Assembly: GCA_022827095.1 (NCBI GenBank)
Contig: JAJDTP010000021.1
Span: forward strand, 62,001 to 126,000
Source: Dehalococcoidia bacterium
Lineage (GTDB): Bacteria; Chloroflexota; Dehalococcoidia; Lucifugimonadales; UBA3495
Reading direction: 5' to 3'
DNA: 64,000 bases
Part shown: positions 9,400 to 18,781 of the stretch, one piece after another
Position numbering within the stretch: the first letter of the stretch is position 1
Layout: each line of letters begins with the position of its first letter
Position numbers and translations under genes: made by a program
Notes under the pieces: model-generated
Seen by the model: only the letters and a program-made list of their open reading frames with translations
The model's database searches: none
What the model was told of the DNA's origin: nothing

Positions 9400-10322
9400 T
9401 TGCTCGACGGCGGGCTGGAAGCCGGCATTTCGGACAGCACCTTCAGCAATCGATAACCATACCGGGGCAATTCGGGTGGCGGCTCATCGTCATCTGGGAA
9501 CAAGTCGTACTTTTCCACCCGGAGGCGGTATTCGAAGCCATGCCCCCGTGGGAATTCCTCGATCACCCCGTAGTACGGCGCGTCGTCGACCACGATACAC
9601 GCGGCCGTAATGGGAGCGTCCTCGTAGCAGCCCACCCTCCATGGCCCTACGGTGATTTCCACCTCCATGCCGCTCGCCGGGGCTCGGTCGACGATCTCGA
9701 CCAAACGACTGGTCCCGCTATCGAATCTCTCAATTCGAATCTGATACTCAAAACCCGGCGTGTACTGAAAGCCATCTATGGAATTTCGCTGGGGCCGGCC
9801 GTCAACCAACAGGCATCGCTCGTCAGATTTCGGGCATTGCACGCGTGCCGGCCCAACCGTGGCGTCCTGAACCGAGCCGGCGACAGGGGTCTTTGAAAGC
9901 ACTTCCAACAGGCGGTAGGCGTACCTGCCCGCGTCCTGGGGCGGCTCCTTTTGGCCGGGGAACGCATCGTATCGTTCTATGCGCAGACGGTACTCGTACC
10001 CCGGCTCGTGGGCGAACCCATTTATCTCATCGTAGAAGAACCCGCCGTCCACGGTCAGGCACATCCGGCGGAACGGGCCGTAGCATTCCTGTCGGGCCGG
10101 GCCCACGGTCACTTCTTGAATCTGGGACGTCGTGTCCTTCGATTCATCGACAGCCCCGGTGCCGATGACGGTAGGTTCGATAGCCCCAGGGCTGGTAACC
10201 GTCTTATCTACGCCAGTTTCCGGCGACCGCACAGCGCAGCCGGCCAGTACCAACCCAAGCGCCAAAAGGATCGCGATGGCAGCCTCGGCCGCGAAAGCGT
10301 GGCGACGGCCGGCCGGCGTCAC
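9396..10322 (-). CDS. Lipoprotein with repeated DUF4377-like domains
   Basis: A 308-residue secreted lipoprotein. The N-terminus has a hydrophobic segment ending in a lipobox (LVLAGC, Cys about residue 29). Three repeats follow, each starting with a VTVGPxRxxC-type strand, a C-L/I-V-V/D-D segment and ending GFEYRLRVEKYD or a close variant. This pattern matches DUF4377, small domains of unknown function often in lipoproteins. Two to four cysteines per repeat suggest disulfides outside the cytoplasm. The start overlaps the DinB gene end by four bases, so the two are probably co-transcribed. Confidence 0.8.
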   Translation of the reverse strand: MTPAGRRHAFAAEAAIAILLALGLVLAGCAVRSPETGVDKTVTSPGAIEPTVIGTGAVDESKDTTSQIQEVTVGPARQECYGPFRRMCLTVDGGFFYDEINGFAHEPGYEYRLRIERYDAFPGQKEPPQDAGRYAYRLLEVLSKTPVAGSVQDATVGPARVQCPKSDERCLLVDGRPQRNSIDGFQYTPGFEYQIRIERFDSGTSRLVEIVDRAPASGMEVEITVGPWRVGCYEDAPITAACIVVDDAPYYGVIEEFPRGHGFEYRLRVEKYDLFPDDDEPPPELPRYGYRLLKVLSEMPASSPPSSN

Positions 10323-10819
10323 TTACCCTGCAATCCTCGCAGGTAGGCGATGTGTCCGACGTGCTGGTACATCTCGCCGATAATTTGGCGGAACATGGCG
10401 CCCAGCGACATCTCCGGCCGCCGCTCTCGGGGAACCCGTTCCATGTCCTCCGGGGTCAGCGTGTCCAGATAAGCCAGCGTGGCCTGCCGAACCGACCCGC
10501 GATAGCGGAGAAATTCGGTCAGATCCAATGCTGGGAAGTTGTTCACCTGCTCAGCGGTATGACCAAAGCCATTGTCCCGGGTGGGCAGGCCAAACTTCTC
10601 GTGCCAACCCTCGGTCTCCCACAATTCCGTTTGGAACTGGGCGAAGAACTGGATCCACATGTCCTCGACCCGGACCATGTGCCAGAGGATCCAACCGATT
10701 GAATTGGCGTCGGCGGCCGGCTGCCAAACGAGTTCCTCCGGACCCAACCCATCCAGGGCGTCCACCAAGAAGCCATTTTCCTTGTCGAGCGCGTCAACGA
10801 TGAATTCGTTGAGAGTCAT
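10319..10819 (-). CDS. DinB family protein
   Basis: A 166-residue four-helix-bundle protein of the DinB/YfiT group. These bind a metal through three histidines; here candidates are HMVRVEDMW near residue 46 and QHVGHIAYLRGL at the C-terminus. Members act as thiol-dependent transferases or are uncharacterised. I chose ATG 10819 because GGAGG stands 8 bp upstream and the family begins at this point; the longer frame reads back into the ferritin gene. Confidence 0.88.
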   Translation of the reverse strand: MTLNEFIVDALDKENGFLVDALDGLGPEELVWQPAADANSIGWILWHMVRVEDMWIQFFAQFQTELWETEGWHEKFGLPTRDNGFGHTAEQVNNFPALDLTEFLRYRGSVRQATLAYLDTLTPEDMERVPRERRPEMSLGAMFRQIIGEMYQHVGHIAYLRGLQGK

Positions 10820-10838
10820 GCGGTGACCTCCGAAGTTT

Positions 10839-11348
10839 TCAGACCGGGGCAGGTGTCGGGACGCGGGCTGCCATCTCTCGGTCCAGCAGCAGCAGCGCGT
10901 CGCTGCGGCCGGACACCTTGTCCAGGGAGGCAATCACGTCGCGGGCCGTTTTCTCTTCCTCAACCTGCTCGTTGACGAACCACTGCAGCATGACCTGGCT
11001 GGCGAAATCGCCCGAGTTTGCAGCCACGGCGTAGAGCTCGTTGATCAACTGCGACACATGCTGCTCATGTTGCAGAGTCTGCCGCATCACGCCCTCGACG
11101 GAATCAAACTCTATCGGGGGTTGCTCGATGGGCAGGAGGGTAACCCGCCCGTCCCGGTCCTCCAGGTAAGTCAGCAGGCGCATGGCGTGGTCGTACTCTT
11201 CCTGGCTTTGGATCCGCATCCAGTGAGCGAACCCGGGCAGGTCGATGGAATCGCAATACGTGGACATCGACAGGTAAAGGTACGACGAGTAGAACTCGGC
11301 GTTGATGTGGTGGTTGAACGCCTCCTGCAAGGCGGTACTGACGGCCAT
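10839..11348 (-). CDS. Ferritin (non-heme iron storage)
   Basis: A 169-residue bacterial ferritin-like protein, normal length for the FtnA type. Ferroxidase-site residues are visible: NAEFYSSYLYLSM with the first Glu, QEEYDHAMRL with Glu and His, and EQHVSQLINELY and NEQVEEEKTA with later Glu residues. It stores and oxidises iron in the cytoplasm. Location close to the suf operon fits an iron/Fe-S theme, but it is transcribed on the opposite strand. Confidence 0.94.
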   Translation of the reverse strand: MAVSTALQEAFNHHINAEFYSSYLYLSMSTYCDSIDLPGFAHWMRIQSQEEYDHAMRLLTYLEDRDGRVTLLPIEQPPIEFDSVEGVMRQTLQHEQHVSQLINELYAVAANSGDFASQVMLQWFVNEQVEEEKTARDVIASLDKVSGRSDALLLLDREMAARVPTPAPV

Positions 11349-11408
11349 TTTGGTTCTCCGCGTGCGTATCCCTATGAAAACGAAACCCTGGTCGCTGTGC
11401 GCGACCGA

Positions 11409-12203
11409 TCAGTCGTGGAGGAAACTGAGGACGGTGTCAAAGAACGCGTCCGGTCGCTCCAACTGCGGAATGTGCCCGCATTCCGGGATCACGGTCAAGG
11501 TGGCGTTGGGCAGCAGGTCGCGGAAGGCCTCCCCGTACTCCGGAGGTATCACCTGGTCGGAGTCCCCCCAGACGATCAGGGTCGGCATCACGATGCGATG
11601 GACCCGCTTGGTAAGCCCGCGTTCGGGTATAGGCCAAGTGAACTTGGCGACCGATTGCAGGGTCTGGATGCGGTCCAGCGTGTGCTCCAGCCGGGCCTCG
11701 GGCTCTGTGGGTTGGGCGACATAGGCGTGAGCCAGTTCACCCTCCGAGTCGTGCCATAACATCTCGCGACGTTCGTCGGGGGTCAGGACGAAAAAGTCCG
11801 CCACCGGTTTGTCCTCCAGCCACAATCCCAGCGAGTTCACCAGTACCAGCCGGGAGATCCGGTCGGGGCGATGGGCGGCCAACTCCGCAGCGCAAAAGCC
11901 TCCATACGAATGCCCGACCAGGTGGCAGCGCTCGATCCCCAGGGCGTCCAAAAACTCTTCGAAGAACTGCACCAGGTCCCAGAGATCGTCCAGGTGGTTG
12001 AGGCCCGTAGACTGGGCAACGCCGGGATGCGCCGGCGCGTAAACGTGGTAGTCCTGCGCCAAACGGTCCAAGTAATCGGGCCATCCGACGTACCCACCGG
12101 CTCCGTGCAGATAGATCAGCGCGTCGCCGGAACCGCCTTCCGCGACCTGGACGTTGAACATCCCACCGCGGACGGACACCATACGCTCGGTGTGAGCAAC
12201 CAT
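11409..12203 (-). CDS. Alpha/beta hydrolase
   Basis: A 264-residue alpha/beta hydrolase. The nucleophile elbow GHSYGGF (Ser) lies near residue 102, an oxyanion-type HGAG near 30, the acid in WGDSDQVIPPEYG and the His in ECGHIPQLERPDAF at the C-terminus. This complete triad is typical of small-molecule esterases or C-C bond hydrolases. ATG 12203 is chosen over the longer frame because GAGGTG stands 9 bp upstream. The substrate is unknown. Confidence 0.9.
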   Translation of the reverse strand: MVAHTERMVSVRGGMFNVQVAEGGSGDALIYLHGAGGYVGWPDYLDRLAQDYHVYAPAHPGVAQSTGLNHLDDLWDLVQFFEEFLDALGIERCHLVGHSYGGFCAAELAAHRPDRISRLVLVNSLGLWLEDKPVADFFVLTPDERREMLWHDSEGELAHAYVAQPTEPEARLEHTLDRIQTLQSVAKFTWPIPERGLTKRVHRIVMPTLIVWGDSDQVIPPEYGEAFRDLLPNATLTVIPECGHIPQLERPDAFFDTVLSFLHD

Positions 12204-12395
12204 TGGTGAAACACCTCGACCACTAATATGCTTCGTAGACGTTCGGCAGTCGGGTTCCAGACCGCCCGCATTCGCCGGACTGGCGGATTGCAATGGATCC
12301 CGTATACCGTGCGGCTAATACCATACCATACCGGCCGGGCCGCCTATTCGTAGCCGGGGACGCCGACCGCGCTCGCGAGGTTCGCCGGACGCCGC

Positions 12396-12532
12396 CTCAC
12401 GCGTACCCAGTTTCAGATGAACTGTCATTGCGAGCGAAGCGCGGCGATCTCGTGATGGCAACGGGACGTCTTTCAGCAACGAGATCGCCACGTCGCTGCA
12501 CTCCTCGCGATAACAAACTGGGCACGCGTGAG
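12396..12532. repeat. MITE-like palindromic repeat, copy B
   Basis: Bounded by CTCACGCGTACCC and GGGCACGCGTGAG. Inner arms are GTCATTGCGAGCG and CACTCCTCGCGATAAC. It matches copies A and C. The right end is shared with the 9-bp target duplication of the ISAs1-type element, so the IS inserted at the edge of a repeat that was already present. The stretch 12204-12395 holds nothing else I recognise. Confidence 0.88.
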
Positions 12533-12535
12533 CGC
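12527..12535. repeat. Target site duplication, left (CGTGAGCGC)
   Basis: Nine bases directly left of the left inverted repeat, identical to 13777-13785 directly right of the right inverted repeat. A 9-bp duplication fits the 8-10 bp typical of ISAs1-family insertion. Confidence 0.9.
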
Positions 12536-13776
12536 CAGGACGATTGCAAAGTCGTCTGACCATAGATAAAACGGGGGAAGTTGGATTGGGAGGATGCGGT
12601 CATGGATAGGGATACGCAGTCGCTTTTCCGCTGCCTGGAGCAGATACCAGACCCACGTAAGGCACGGGGTATCCGGCATCCCTTTCAGGCTATTTTGCGT
12701 TTGACCATGTTGGGGTTGATTGGCGGTCAACCACCATGGCCCACATTGCCTGGTATGGGAAGCTGCACTGGCCCGCGCTGAAGGAACCGCTGGGTTTTGT
12801 GCGGGACGACGCGCCCCACGCCACCACTATTTCCCGAACCCTGGCTGGGGTGTCCTACGGGCAATTGCAACAGGCGTTACACTGCTGGATGGCGGATGTG
12901 ACGCAAGGTTCCGGAGTGAATGCCGCGGTGGACGGGAAATGGGCCAAACAGTCCCAGGACGCGGCGGGGAACCCGCTGGCCATGGTCAATGTGCTGGCCC
13001 ATGATCTGAAACTGTGTCTGGCCCAATGGCCCCTGGCGGAACGACGGTACGAACCCCAGACGTTGCGGGAGCGGTTGGCCCAGTTGTTTGAGCGCTATCC
13101 GGGTCTGGAAGTGCTGACTATGGATGCCCTGTACGCGGAAAAGGATCTTTGCCAGGCCATAGTCAGCCTGGGACGGGACTATCTGATACGGGTCAAAGGA
13201 AACCGTCCCACTATTCTGAATGCCTTGCGCGACGGGTTTCCGTGCGACGGGTTTCCGGGGGAAGCCCTGGGAGAACCGGCTGCGGAAACCGTGGAGAAAA
13301 AGGGGCTGGCATTGAGTTCCGCCGGCTGTGGGCCAGCGCGGAATTGGCTGACTATATCCGAGAGGAATTGGGGTTTCCCGGCGCCCGCCAGGCGGCCCTG
13401 GTAGAGAAATCGCGGGTCGCAATCGCCACCGGCGTAGTGGACCGGGAAAGCTGGTATCTGCTGACCAGCCTACCGCCCGAAAGGTGCGGCGCGGACCGGT
13501 TGCTGGGGCTGTTTCGCGGTCACTGGAGTATCGAGAATAGCTTGCATCACGTCAAAGATCGCAGTTGGGACGAAGACCGTCATACGTTGCGTCGTCCTGG
13601 GCTGGGAGAAGTCTTCGCCACCCTGGTCAACGCCAGCCTGAACTTTCTGCGTCGGGACGGATGGTTTCCGGAAAGAATGTCCATGCCCTTGCGAGCCAAG
13701 ACCTGCGCCTTCCGGCCCCAACTGACCATCGCCCGCCTGTTCGGACGACCTTCACCCTGACTTTGCAATCGTCCTG
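12536..13776 (+). mobile_element. ISAs1-family insertion sequence (decayed)
   Basis: A 1241-bp element with perfect 18-bp terminal inverted repeats CAGGACGATTGCAAAGTC at 12536-12553 and, as its complement, 13759-13776. It is flanked by a 9-bp direct duplication CGTGAGCGC. Length, CAGG-starting ends and the encoded transposase all fit ISAs1. The transposase reading frame is broken twice, so it is probably inactive on its own. Intact ends and duplication mean the insertion itself is recent enough to read exactly. It sits 58 bp before sucC. Confidence 0.93.
12602..13760 (+). pseudogene. ISAs1-family DDE transposase, frameshifted
   Basis: The transposase is spread over three frames. Frame one (from ATG 12602) gives MDRDTQSLFRCLEQIPDPRKARG. 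Frame two, from about 12736, gives MAHIAWYGKLHW, the first catalytic region VDGKWAKQS and VLTMDALYAEKDL with the second Asp region. Frame three, from about 13310, gives IEFRRLWASAEL, the HWSIENSLHHVKD segment with the catalytic Glu, and the C-terminus. The two shifts, near 12730 and 13305, each look like single-base losses. ISAs1 transposases are normally one open frame, so this is a pseudogene rather than programmed frameshifting. Confidence 0.9.
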
Positions 13777-13785
13777 CGTGAGCGC
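13777..13785. repeat. Target site duplication, right (CGTGAGCGC)
   Basis: Right-hand copy of the 9-bp duplication flanking the ISAs1-type element. Confidence 0.9.
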
Positions 13786-13795
13786 CCGCTGCGCG

Positions 13796-13824
13796 TTGAC
13801 GCCCATCAATACTTGCGGCACAAT
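13796..13824 (+). promoter_or_regulatory. Candidate sucC promoter between the IS and the gene
   Basis: TTGACG at 13796-13801, a 17-bp spacer and CACAAT at 13819-13824, 10 bp ahead of the sucC start. It lies entirely downstream of the insertion sequence, so the insertion may have spared basal expression while displacing anything further upstream. Confidence 0.4.
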
Positions 13825-13834
13825 AATTCGCGCC

Positions 13835-14998
13835 ATGAAACTCCATGAGTATCAAGCCAAGGCAATATTCGCCCGCTATGGTATTGCGGTGCCCGATGGC
13901 AGTTTGGCACACACTGCGGACGAAGCGGCCACCGCCACCGCGAATTTCGGCGGCCGGGCCGCCGTCAAAGCTCAGGTTCACGCCGGTGGCCGTGGCTTGG
14001 CCGGCGGCGTGAAGGTCGTTGGCAGCCCCGATGAAGCCGGCAGCTTTGCCGGCGGCCTGCTGGGTTCTCGATTGGTCACCAATCAGACGGATGCCGGCGG
14101 CGTGCCGGTAGAGTCCGTACTGGTCGAGGCGTTGGCGGACATCGGCAGCGAGATGTACGTGGCAGTGACCATGGACCGGGACCACCGGGGTCCCGTGGTG
14201 ATAGCCAGCGCCGGCGGCGGAACGTCCATCGAACAGCTGGCGGCGGAGAACCCGGACGCCATCATCACCGAACCGGTCGACCCCGTCCTCGAGTTGATGC
14301 CGTACCAGTGTCGACGGATGGCAACGCGCCTCGGTTTGAGCGGTTCCGCGCTGCGCGACGCCGCCGGCGTGCTCGCCACTCTCTACCGCATCTTCGTGGA
14401 ACATGATTGCTCGCTGGTCGAAGTGAACCCGCTCATCGTCACTAGTGACGGCGCGATCATGGCCCTGGACGCCAAGATGGACGTGGAGGACGACGCGTTG
14501 TTTCGCCATGCGGATCTGCAGCAGTTGCGCGACCGCAACCAGGAAGACGCCCTGGAAGCCGAAGCCGCTGATGGCGACATCGCCTACGTAAGTCTCGATG
14601 GCTCCGTGGGCTGCCTGGTCAACGGCGCCGGCCTGGCCATGGCCACGCTGGACGTTGCCAACGCCGCGGGCGCAGCCCCCGCCAACTTCCTTGACGTCGG
14701 CGGCGGCGCCACCGACGAAAAGGTGGCCAAAGCGGTGGGCATCATCCTCTCCGACCCCAAGGTTGATCGTGTGCTGGTCAACGTATTCGGCGGCATCCTG
14801 CGCTGCGACGTGGCAGCCCGTGGCATCACAATGGCCTACGAGGAACATCAGGCGCAACAACCGCTGATCGTGCGCATGCTGGGCACCAACCTGGAAGAAG
14901 GCAAATCCATCCTCGCCGGCTCGGGCCTCAACGTCACTTTCGCCGATACGCTGACGGAAGTTACCGCGGCGCTTTCCGCCACCCAACCCGGCGCGTAG
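13835..14998 (+). CDS. sucC: Succinate-CoA ligase, ADP-forming, beta subunit
   Basis: The ATP-grasp subunit of succinyl-CoA synthetase in the citric acid cycle. The 387-residue product begins [17 protein letters not shown] as usual for SucC, has the [17 protein letters not shown] nucleotide segment, EVNPLIV with metal ligands, and the C-terminal [14 protein letters not shown] and [10 protein letters not shown] CoA-ligase motifs. The open frame extends upstream into the IS, but ATG 13835 matches the family N-terminus. sucD follows four bases later. Length is normal. Confidence 0.97.
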   Translation: MKLHEYQAKAIFARYGIAVPDGSLAHTADEAATATANFGGRAAVKAQVHAGGRGLAGGVKVVGSPDEAGSFAGGLLGSRLVTNQTDAGGVPVESVLVEALADIGSEMYVAVTMDRDHRGPVVIASAGGGTSIEQLAAENPDAIITEPVDPVLELMPYQCRRMATRLGLSGSALRDAAGVLATLYRIFVEHDCSLVEVNPLIVTSDGAIMALDAKMDVEDDALFRHADLQQLRDRNQEDALEAEAADGDIAYVSLDGSVGCLVNGAGLAMATLDVANAAGAAPANFLDVGGGATDEKVAKAVGIILSDPKVDRVLVNVFGGILRCDVAARGITMAYEEHQAQQPLIVRMLGTNLEEGKSILAGSGLNVTFADTLTEVTAALSATQPGA

Positions 14999-15002
14999 GC
15001 TC

Positions 15003-15899
15003 ATGGGTATTCTGCTCAACGAACAGTCCCGCGTGTTGGTGCAGGGCATCACCGGCCGCGAGGGCAGTTTCCACGCGCGAGCCTGCAAGGATTACGGAAC
15101 CCAGCTCGTGGCCGGCGTGACGCCCGGCCGGGGCGGGCAACTGTTCGACGATGTGGTGCCCGTATTCGACTCGGTGGAGGAAGCCGTCGATGCGACCCAG
15201 GCCAACGTGTCGCTCATCTTCGTGCCCCCGCCCTTCGCGCCGGATGCAATCGCCGAGTCGGTAGACGCTGGCATACCGCTGATCGCCTGCATCACGGAGG
15301 GTATCCCGGTGCACGACATGGTCGGCCTGTACCGGTACGTGCAGGCGAACCCGGTCCGCCTGATCGGTCCCAATTGCCCGGGGATGATCAACCCGGGAGC
15401 CCATTGCAAGGTTGGTATCATGCCGGGCAACATCCACATGCCAGGGCGTGTCGGCGTGGTATCTCGCAGCGGCACCCTGACCTACGAAGCCGTGGGCCAA
15501 CTCACCGGGCAGGGAATTGGCCAGTCGTCGTGCGTCGGCATCGGCGGCGACCCGATAATTGGCAGCAGTTTCATCGACATCCTCCGCCTCTACAACGATG
15601 ATCCGGACACCGACCTCGTGGTGTTTATCGGCGAAATAGGCGGCAACATGGAGCAGCAGGCAGCCGAGTTCATCGGATCCGCCGAGTTCACGAAGCCGGT
15701 GTGTTCACTGATCGTGGGCGCCACCGCGCCGTCGGGCAAACGTATGGGCCATGCCGGAGCGATCATCACCGGCGAGTCGGCTACCGCGGAGTCGAAAATC
15801 CGTTCCTTGGAACGGGCTGGCGCGCGCATAATTCCCACTCCGGCCGATATCGGCGAAACGGTCGCCGCGGCTCTCGTCGAAAGTGGCCTTGGCGCCTAG
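15003..15899 (+). CDS. sucD: Succinate-CoA ligase alpha subunit
   Basis: The CoA-binding, phospho-histidine subunit. The 298-residue product has the N-terminal Rossmann part ([15 protein letters not shown]), [20 protein letters not shown], and the active-site histidine in [11 protein letters not shown]. It partners SucC, four bases upstream, in one transcript. Confidence 0.97.
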   Translation: MGILLNEQSRVLVQGITGREGSFHARACKDYGTQLVAGVTPGRGGQLFDDVVPVFDSVEEAVDATQANVSLIFVPPPFAPDAIAESVDAGIPLIACITEGIPVHDMVGLYRYVQANPVRLIGPNCPGMINPGAHCKVGIMPGNIHMPGRVGVVSRSGTLTYEAVGQLTGQGIGQSSCVGIGGDPIIGSSFIDILRLYNDDPDTDLVVFIGEIGGNMEQQAAEFIGSAEFTKPVCSLIVGATAPSGKRMGHAGAIITGESATAESKIRSLERAGARIIPTPADIGETVAAALVESGLGA

Positions 15900-15903
15900 C
15901 ACC

Positions 15904-15932
15904 GGCGGTGTCTCAATTCAGAGAATACCGCC
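15904..15932 (+). terminator. Hairpin after sucD (no U-tract)
   Basis: GGCGGT and ACCGCC enclose TCTC/GAGA with a short AATTCA loop, a few bases after the sucD stop. There is no run of T after it, so it is at best a weak terminator, or an mRNA 3' stabiliser. Confidence 0.35.
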
Positions 15933-16032
15933 AGGTACCCATGACAACGACACGGGTCCGTTCTCGGAGGCCAGGGTACGTCAAACCGGCTGTCAATCTT
16001 TCGAACCGACGATTTCGCGTCGGCCGGTGCGC

Positions 16033-16061
16033 TTGACGCTCGTCAACTCGCCGTGTAGGAT
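16033..16061 (+). promoter_or_regulatory. Candidate pyrG promoter
   Basis: TTGACG at 16033-16038, 17 bp, TAGGAT at 16056-16061. It lies about 208 bp before pyrG, implying a long untranslated leader. In 15900-16268 I see this promoter, the sucD hairpin and no gene; the leader itself shows no riboswitch I recognise. Confidence 0.45.
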
Positions 16062-16268
16062 ACAGGTGCCAAAGGTATCATTTCCTGTCCATTATTGACG
16101 TCCCGATGCGGACTTACTTTGGCAAGCCGGCACCCGATTTGCGATAACGGCCGGCATAGCTCCCAATCAGGCAAGACCGCAAGGTTCCGGTAAGGGGACC
16201 GCGATTGTTCGACAGGACCCGCAAAGTGATCCTGATAGCCGTGTGGCGTGGGATGGGCAGCGATACGT

Positions 16269-17924
16269 ATGCCCACTAAGTACATCTTCGTGACCGGGGG
16301 AGTGGTCAGCTCCATCGGTAAAGGAATCTGCGTCGCTTCGATCGGGCGCATCTTGAAAAGCCAGGGGCTCTCGGTAACCGTCATCAAACTTGACCCCTAC
16401 CTCAACGTCGACCCGGGGACCATGTCACCGTACCAGCACGGCGAGGTCTTCGTAACCAAGGACGGCGGCGAGACAGACCTGGACCTCGGACATTACGAGA
16501 GGTTTATCGACGTCGAGTTGACCCGGGACAGCAACGTTACGGCGGGTCAGACCTACCTCGAACTGATCACCCGGGAGCGGCGCGGCGACTTTCTCGGCGG
16601 CACCATCCAGACCGTGCCGCATCTGACCAACGAAATCAAGGACCGGCTCATCAGCCTCGCTGAAAAATCGAACGCCGACGTCGTTGTGGTCGAGGTCGGC
16701 GGAACGGTGGGAGACATCGAGGGTCTGCCCTTCCTCGAGGCCATCCGGCAAATGCGTAACACTGTGGGGCGCAACAACGTCTTCTACATGCACCTGACCC
16801 TGCTCCCCTACATATCTGCCTCCGAAGAGTTGAAAACCAAGCCGACCCAGCACAGCGTAAAGGAATTGCGGAGCATTGGAATACAGCCGGACGCATTGGT
16901 ATGCCGCTCCGATGCCGATGTCACGCCCGGCATCAGGGAGAAACTTTCCCTGTTTTGCGACGTGGCCACCGAGGCCGTGTTCCCCATGCCCACGGTGAAC
17001 AACGTCTACGAAGTGCCACTGGTCATGGACCATTTTGGCGTGGGGCGGTGCCTGTCGGAATCCCTCGGTTTGAACGGTGAAACTCACCTCGATGCGTGGA
17101 GCACGCTCGTCGACCGGATGAATGGAGCCACCGGCGCGGTTCCCATCGCGGTGGTGGGGAAATACGTGGAATACCCCGACTCCTACATGTCAGTTCGCGA
17201 AGCATTGCGCCACGCCGCCGCGTCATGCGGGTTGCGGGCCGACGTACGCTGGGTCCACTCGGAAGCCGTCGAGCGAGACGGGCCGGATGCCCACTTGAGC
17301 GACGTCTCCGCCATCGTGGTGCCGGGCGGATTCGGCCCCCGGGGGGTCGAGGGGATGATCGACACCAGCCGCTACGCCAGGAACAAGCAGGTGCCGTACC
17401 TGGGTCTGTGCCTGGGTATGCAGGTCATGGTCATCGACTGGGCGCGCGACGTCACCGGCCTCAAGCACGCTAACTCGTCGGAACTCGACCCCGACTGCGA
17501 ACATCCGGTAATCGACATAATGCACGGACAGCGCGGCATCACCGACCTCGGCGGCACCATGCGCCTGGGTCACTACCCCTGCCAACCTCAAACTAACACG
17601 AGGACGGCCCAGGCCTACAACCGTCCCGAAATCAGGGAGCGTCATCGGCACCGATACGAGGTGAACAACACCTACCGGGAGCACCTCGAATCATCGGGAA
17701 TGGTTATGAGCGGCCTGTCGCCCGACGGCGAATTGGTCGAAGCCACCGAAGTGCCGGACCATCCTTTCATGGTGGGCGTGCAGTTCCATCCCGAGTTCCA
17801 GTCGCGGCCCAACCGGCCCCATCCCCTGTTCAGCGCGCTCATCGAACAGGCACACCAGACGGTACGAGAAGGAAGACAATTGCCTTTCCGGCGATCCGGC
17901 GGATGGTCATTCTCCGCGCACTAA
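16269..17924 (+). CDS. pyrG: CTP synthase
   Basis: Makes CTP from UTP, ATP and glutamine. The 551-residue protein starts MPTKYIFVTGGVVSSIGKG, the usual PyrG N-terminus, which is why I chose ATG 16269 over the in-frame ATG at 16248. The synthetase half has KLDPYLNVDPGTMSP and GGTVGDIEGLPF. The C-terminal glutaminase has GLCLGMQV with the nucleophile Cys and GVQFHPEFQSRP with the His/Glu pair. Length is normal. It stands alone, with a 193-bp gap to the transaldolase. Confidence 0.97.
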   Translation: MPTKYIFVTGGVVSSIGKGICVASIGRILKSQGLSVTVIKLDPYLNVDPGTMSPYQHGEVFVTKDGGETDLDLGHYERFIDVELTRDSNVTAGQTYLELITRERRGDFLGGTIQTVPHLTNEIKDRLISLAEKSNADVVVVEVGGTVGDIEGLPFLEAIRQMRNTVGRNNVFYMHLTLLPYISASEELKTKPTQHSVKELRSIGIQPDALVCRSDADVTPGIREKLSLFCDVATEAVFPMPTVNNVYEVPLVMDHFGVGRCLSESLGLNGETHLDAWSTLVDRMNGATGAVPIAVVGKYVEYPDSYMSVREALRHAAASCGLRADVRWVHSEAVERDGPDAHLSDVSAIVVPGGFGPRGVEGMIDTSRYARNKQVPYLGLCLGMQVMVIDWARDVTGLKHANSSELDPDCEHPVIDIMHGQRGITDLGGTMRLGHYPCQPQTNTRTAQAYNRPEIRERHRHRYEVNNTYREHLESSGMVMSGLSPDGELVEATEVPDHPFMVGVQFHPEFQSRPNRPHPLFSALIEQAHQTVREGRQLPFRRSGGWSFSAH

Positions 17925-18117
17925 CTGCGCAACCAGACCGAAAAGCCGGCAAATTTGAAACGCAATCCACGTTCCGGCGCGGGCCGGTTCTTTGACCCCG
18001 AACTCTAAAACGCGGCGCGGCGCCGAACGCTCTGGCGGCCGTTCACCCGCGACAGCGGTCAGCCGCCGGGCCCGAATCGGCAGAATGACTTTCTCCCGGG
18101 CACGAGGAGGATGCAAC

Positions 18118-18777
18118 ATGAAACTGTTTTTGGACACCGCCAACATCGACGAGATTCGCATGGGCGCCGAACTTGGCGTTATTTCCGGGGTCACCACTAA
18201 CCCGTCCCTGGCCGCCAAGGAAGGCATCGGCGGCGCCGCTGGATACCGCGCCGCGGTCCAGGAGATCGCGGACATTATCGACGGCCCGATCTCGGTCGAA
18301 GTGGTCAGCACCGACGCCCCGGGCATGATCGCCGAAGGGCGGGACATAGCGGAATGGATCCCAAATCCCTGGGTCAAAATCCCCAGCACCGAGGAAGGCT
18401 TCAAAGCCATCAGCGTGCTGGCCCGGGATGGCATACAAATCAATCAGACCCTGGTTTTCACCGTCAATCAGGCGCTGCTCGGGGCCAACGCCGGGAGCAC
18501 AGTGGTCAGCCCCTTCGTGGGGCGACTCGATGACATCGGCCAGGACGGCATGGCCCTGATCGAGGACATCGTCGGCGTGTACCGCCAGCAGGCTGTGGAA
18601 ACCAAGGTCATGGCCGCCAGCATACGAGGCGCCCGACATTGCGTAACCGCGGCCGCCGCCGGCGCCGATATCGCCACCATACCCTACAACGTACTGACGC
18701 AAATGATAAAACACCCCCTCACCGACGCCGGCCTGTCGCGATTCCTGCAGGACTGGCAGCAAGCTTCCGGAGGCTGA
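18118..18777 (+). CDS. Fructose-6-phosphate aldolase/transaldolase-like protein
   Basis: A 219-residue member of the short TIM-barrel transaldolase (FSA/TalC) group: MKLFLDTANIDEIR, GVTTNPSLAAKEG, the Schiff-base Lys in NPWVKIPST, NQTLVFTVNQALLGANAG and SPFVGRLDDIG. It acts in sugar-phosphate interconversion in the cytoplasm. ATG 18118 has GAGGAGG 7 bp upstream, an excellent site. rho follows after four bases. Aldolase versus transaldolase activity is not decidable by eye. Confidence 0.92.
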   Translation: MKLFLDTANIDEIRMGAELGVISGVTTNPSLAAKEGIGGAAGYRAAVQEIADIIDGPISVEVVSTDAPGMIAEGRDIAEWIPNPWVKIPSTEEGFKAISVLARDGIQINQTLVFTVNQALLGANAGSTVVSPFVGRLDDIGQDGMALIEDIVGVYRQQAVETKVMAASIRGARHCVTAAAAGADIATIPYNVLTQMIKHPLTDAGLSRFLQDWQQASGG

Positions 18778-18781
18778 CAAG

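Noticed and set aside
12602-13760. Programmed frameshifting of the ISAs1-type transposase.
   Set aside because: ISAs1 elements encode a single frame, and I see no slippery heptamer at either break; two breaks argue for decay.
13580-15088. A 502-codon open frame on the minus strand opposite sucC and the end of the IS.
   Set aside because: It mirrors the third-base GC bias of sucC and its product (His/Ala/Gly-rich) has no recognisable domain; sucC on the plus strand is certain.
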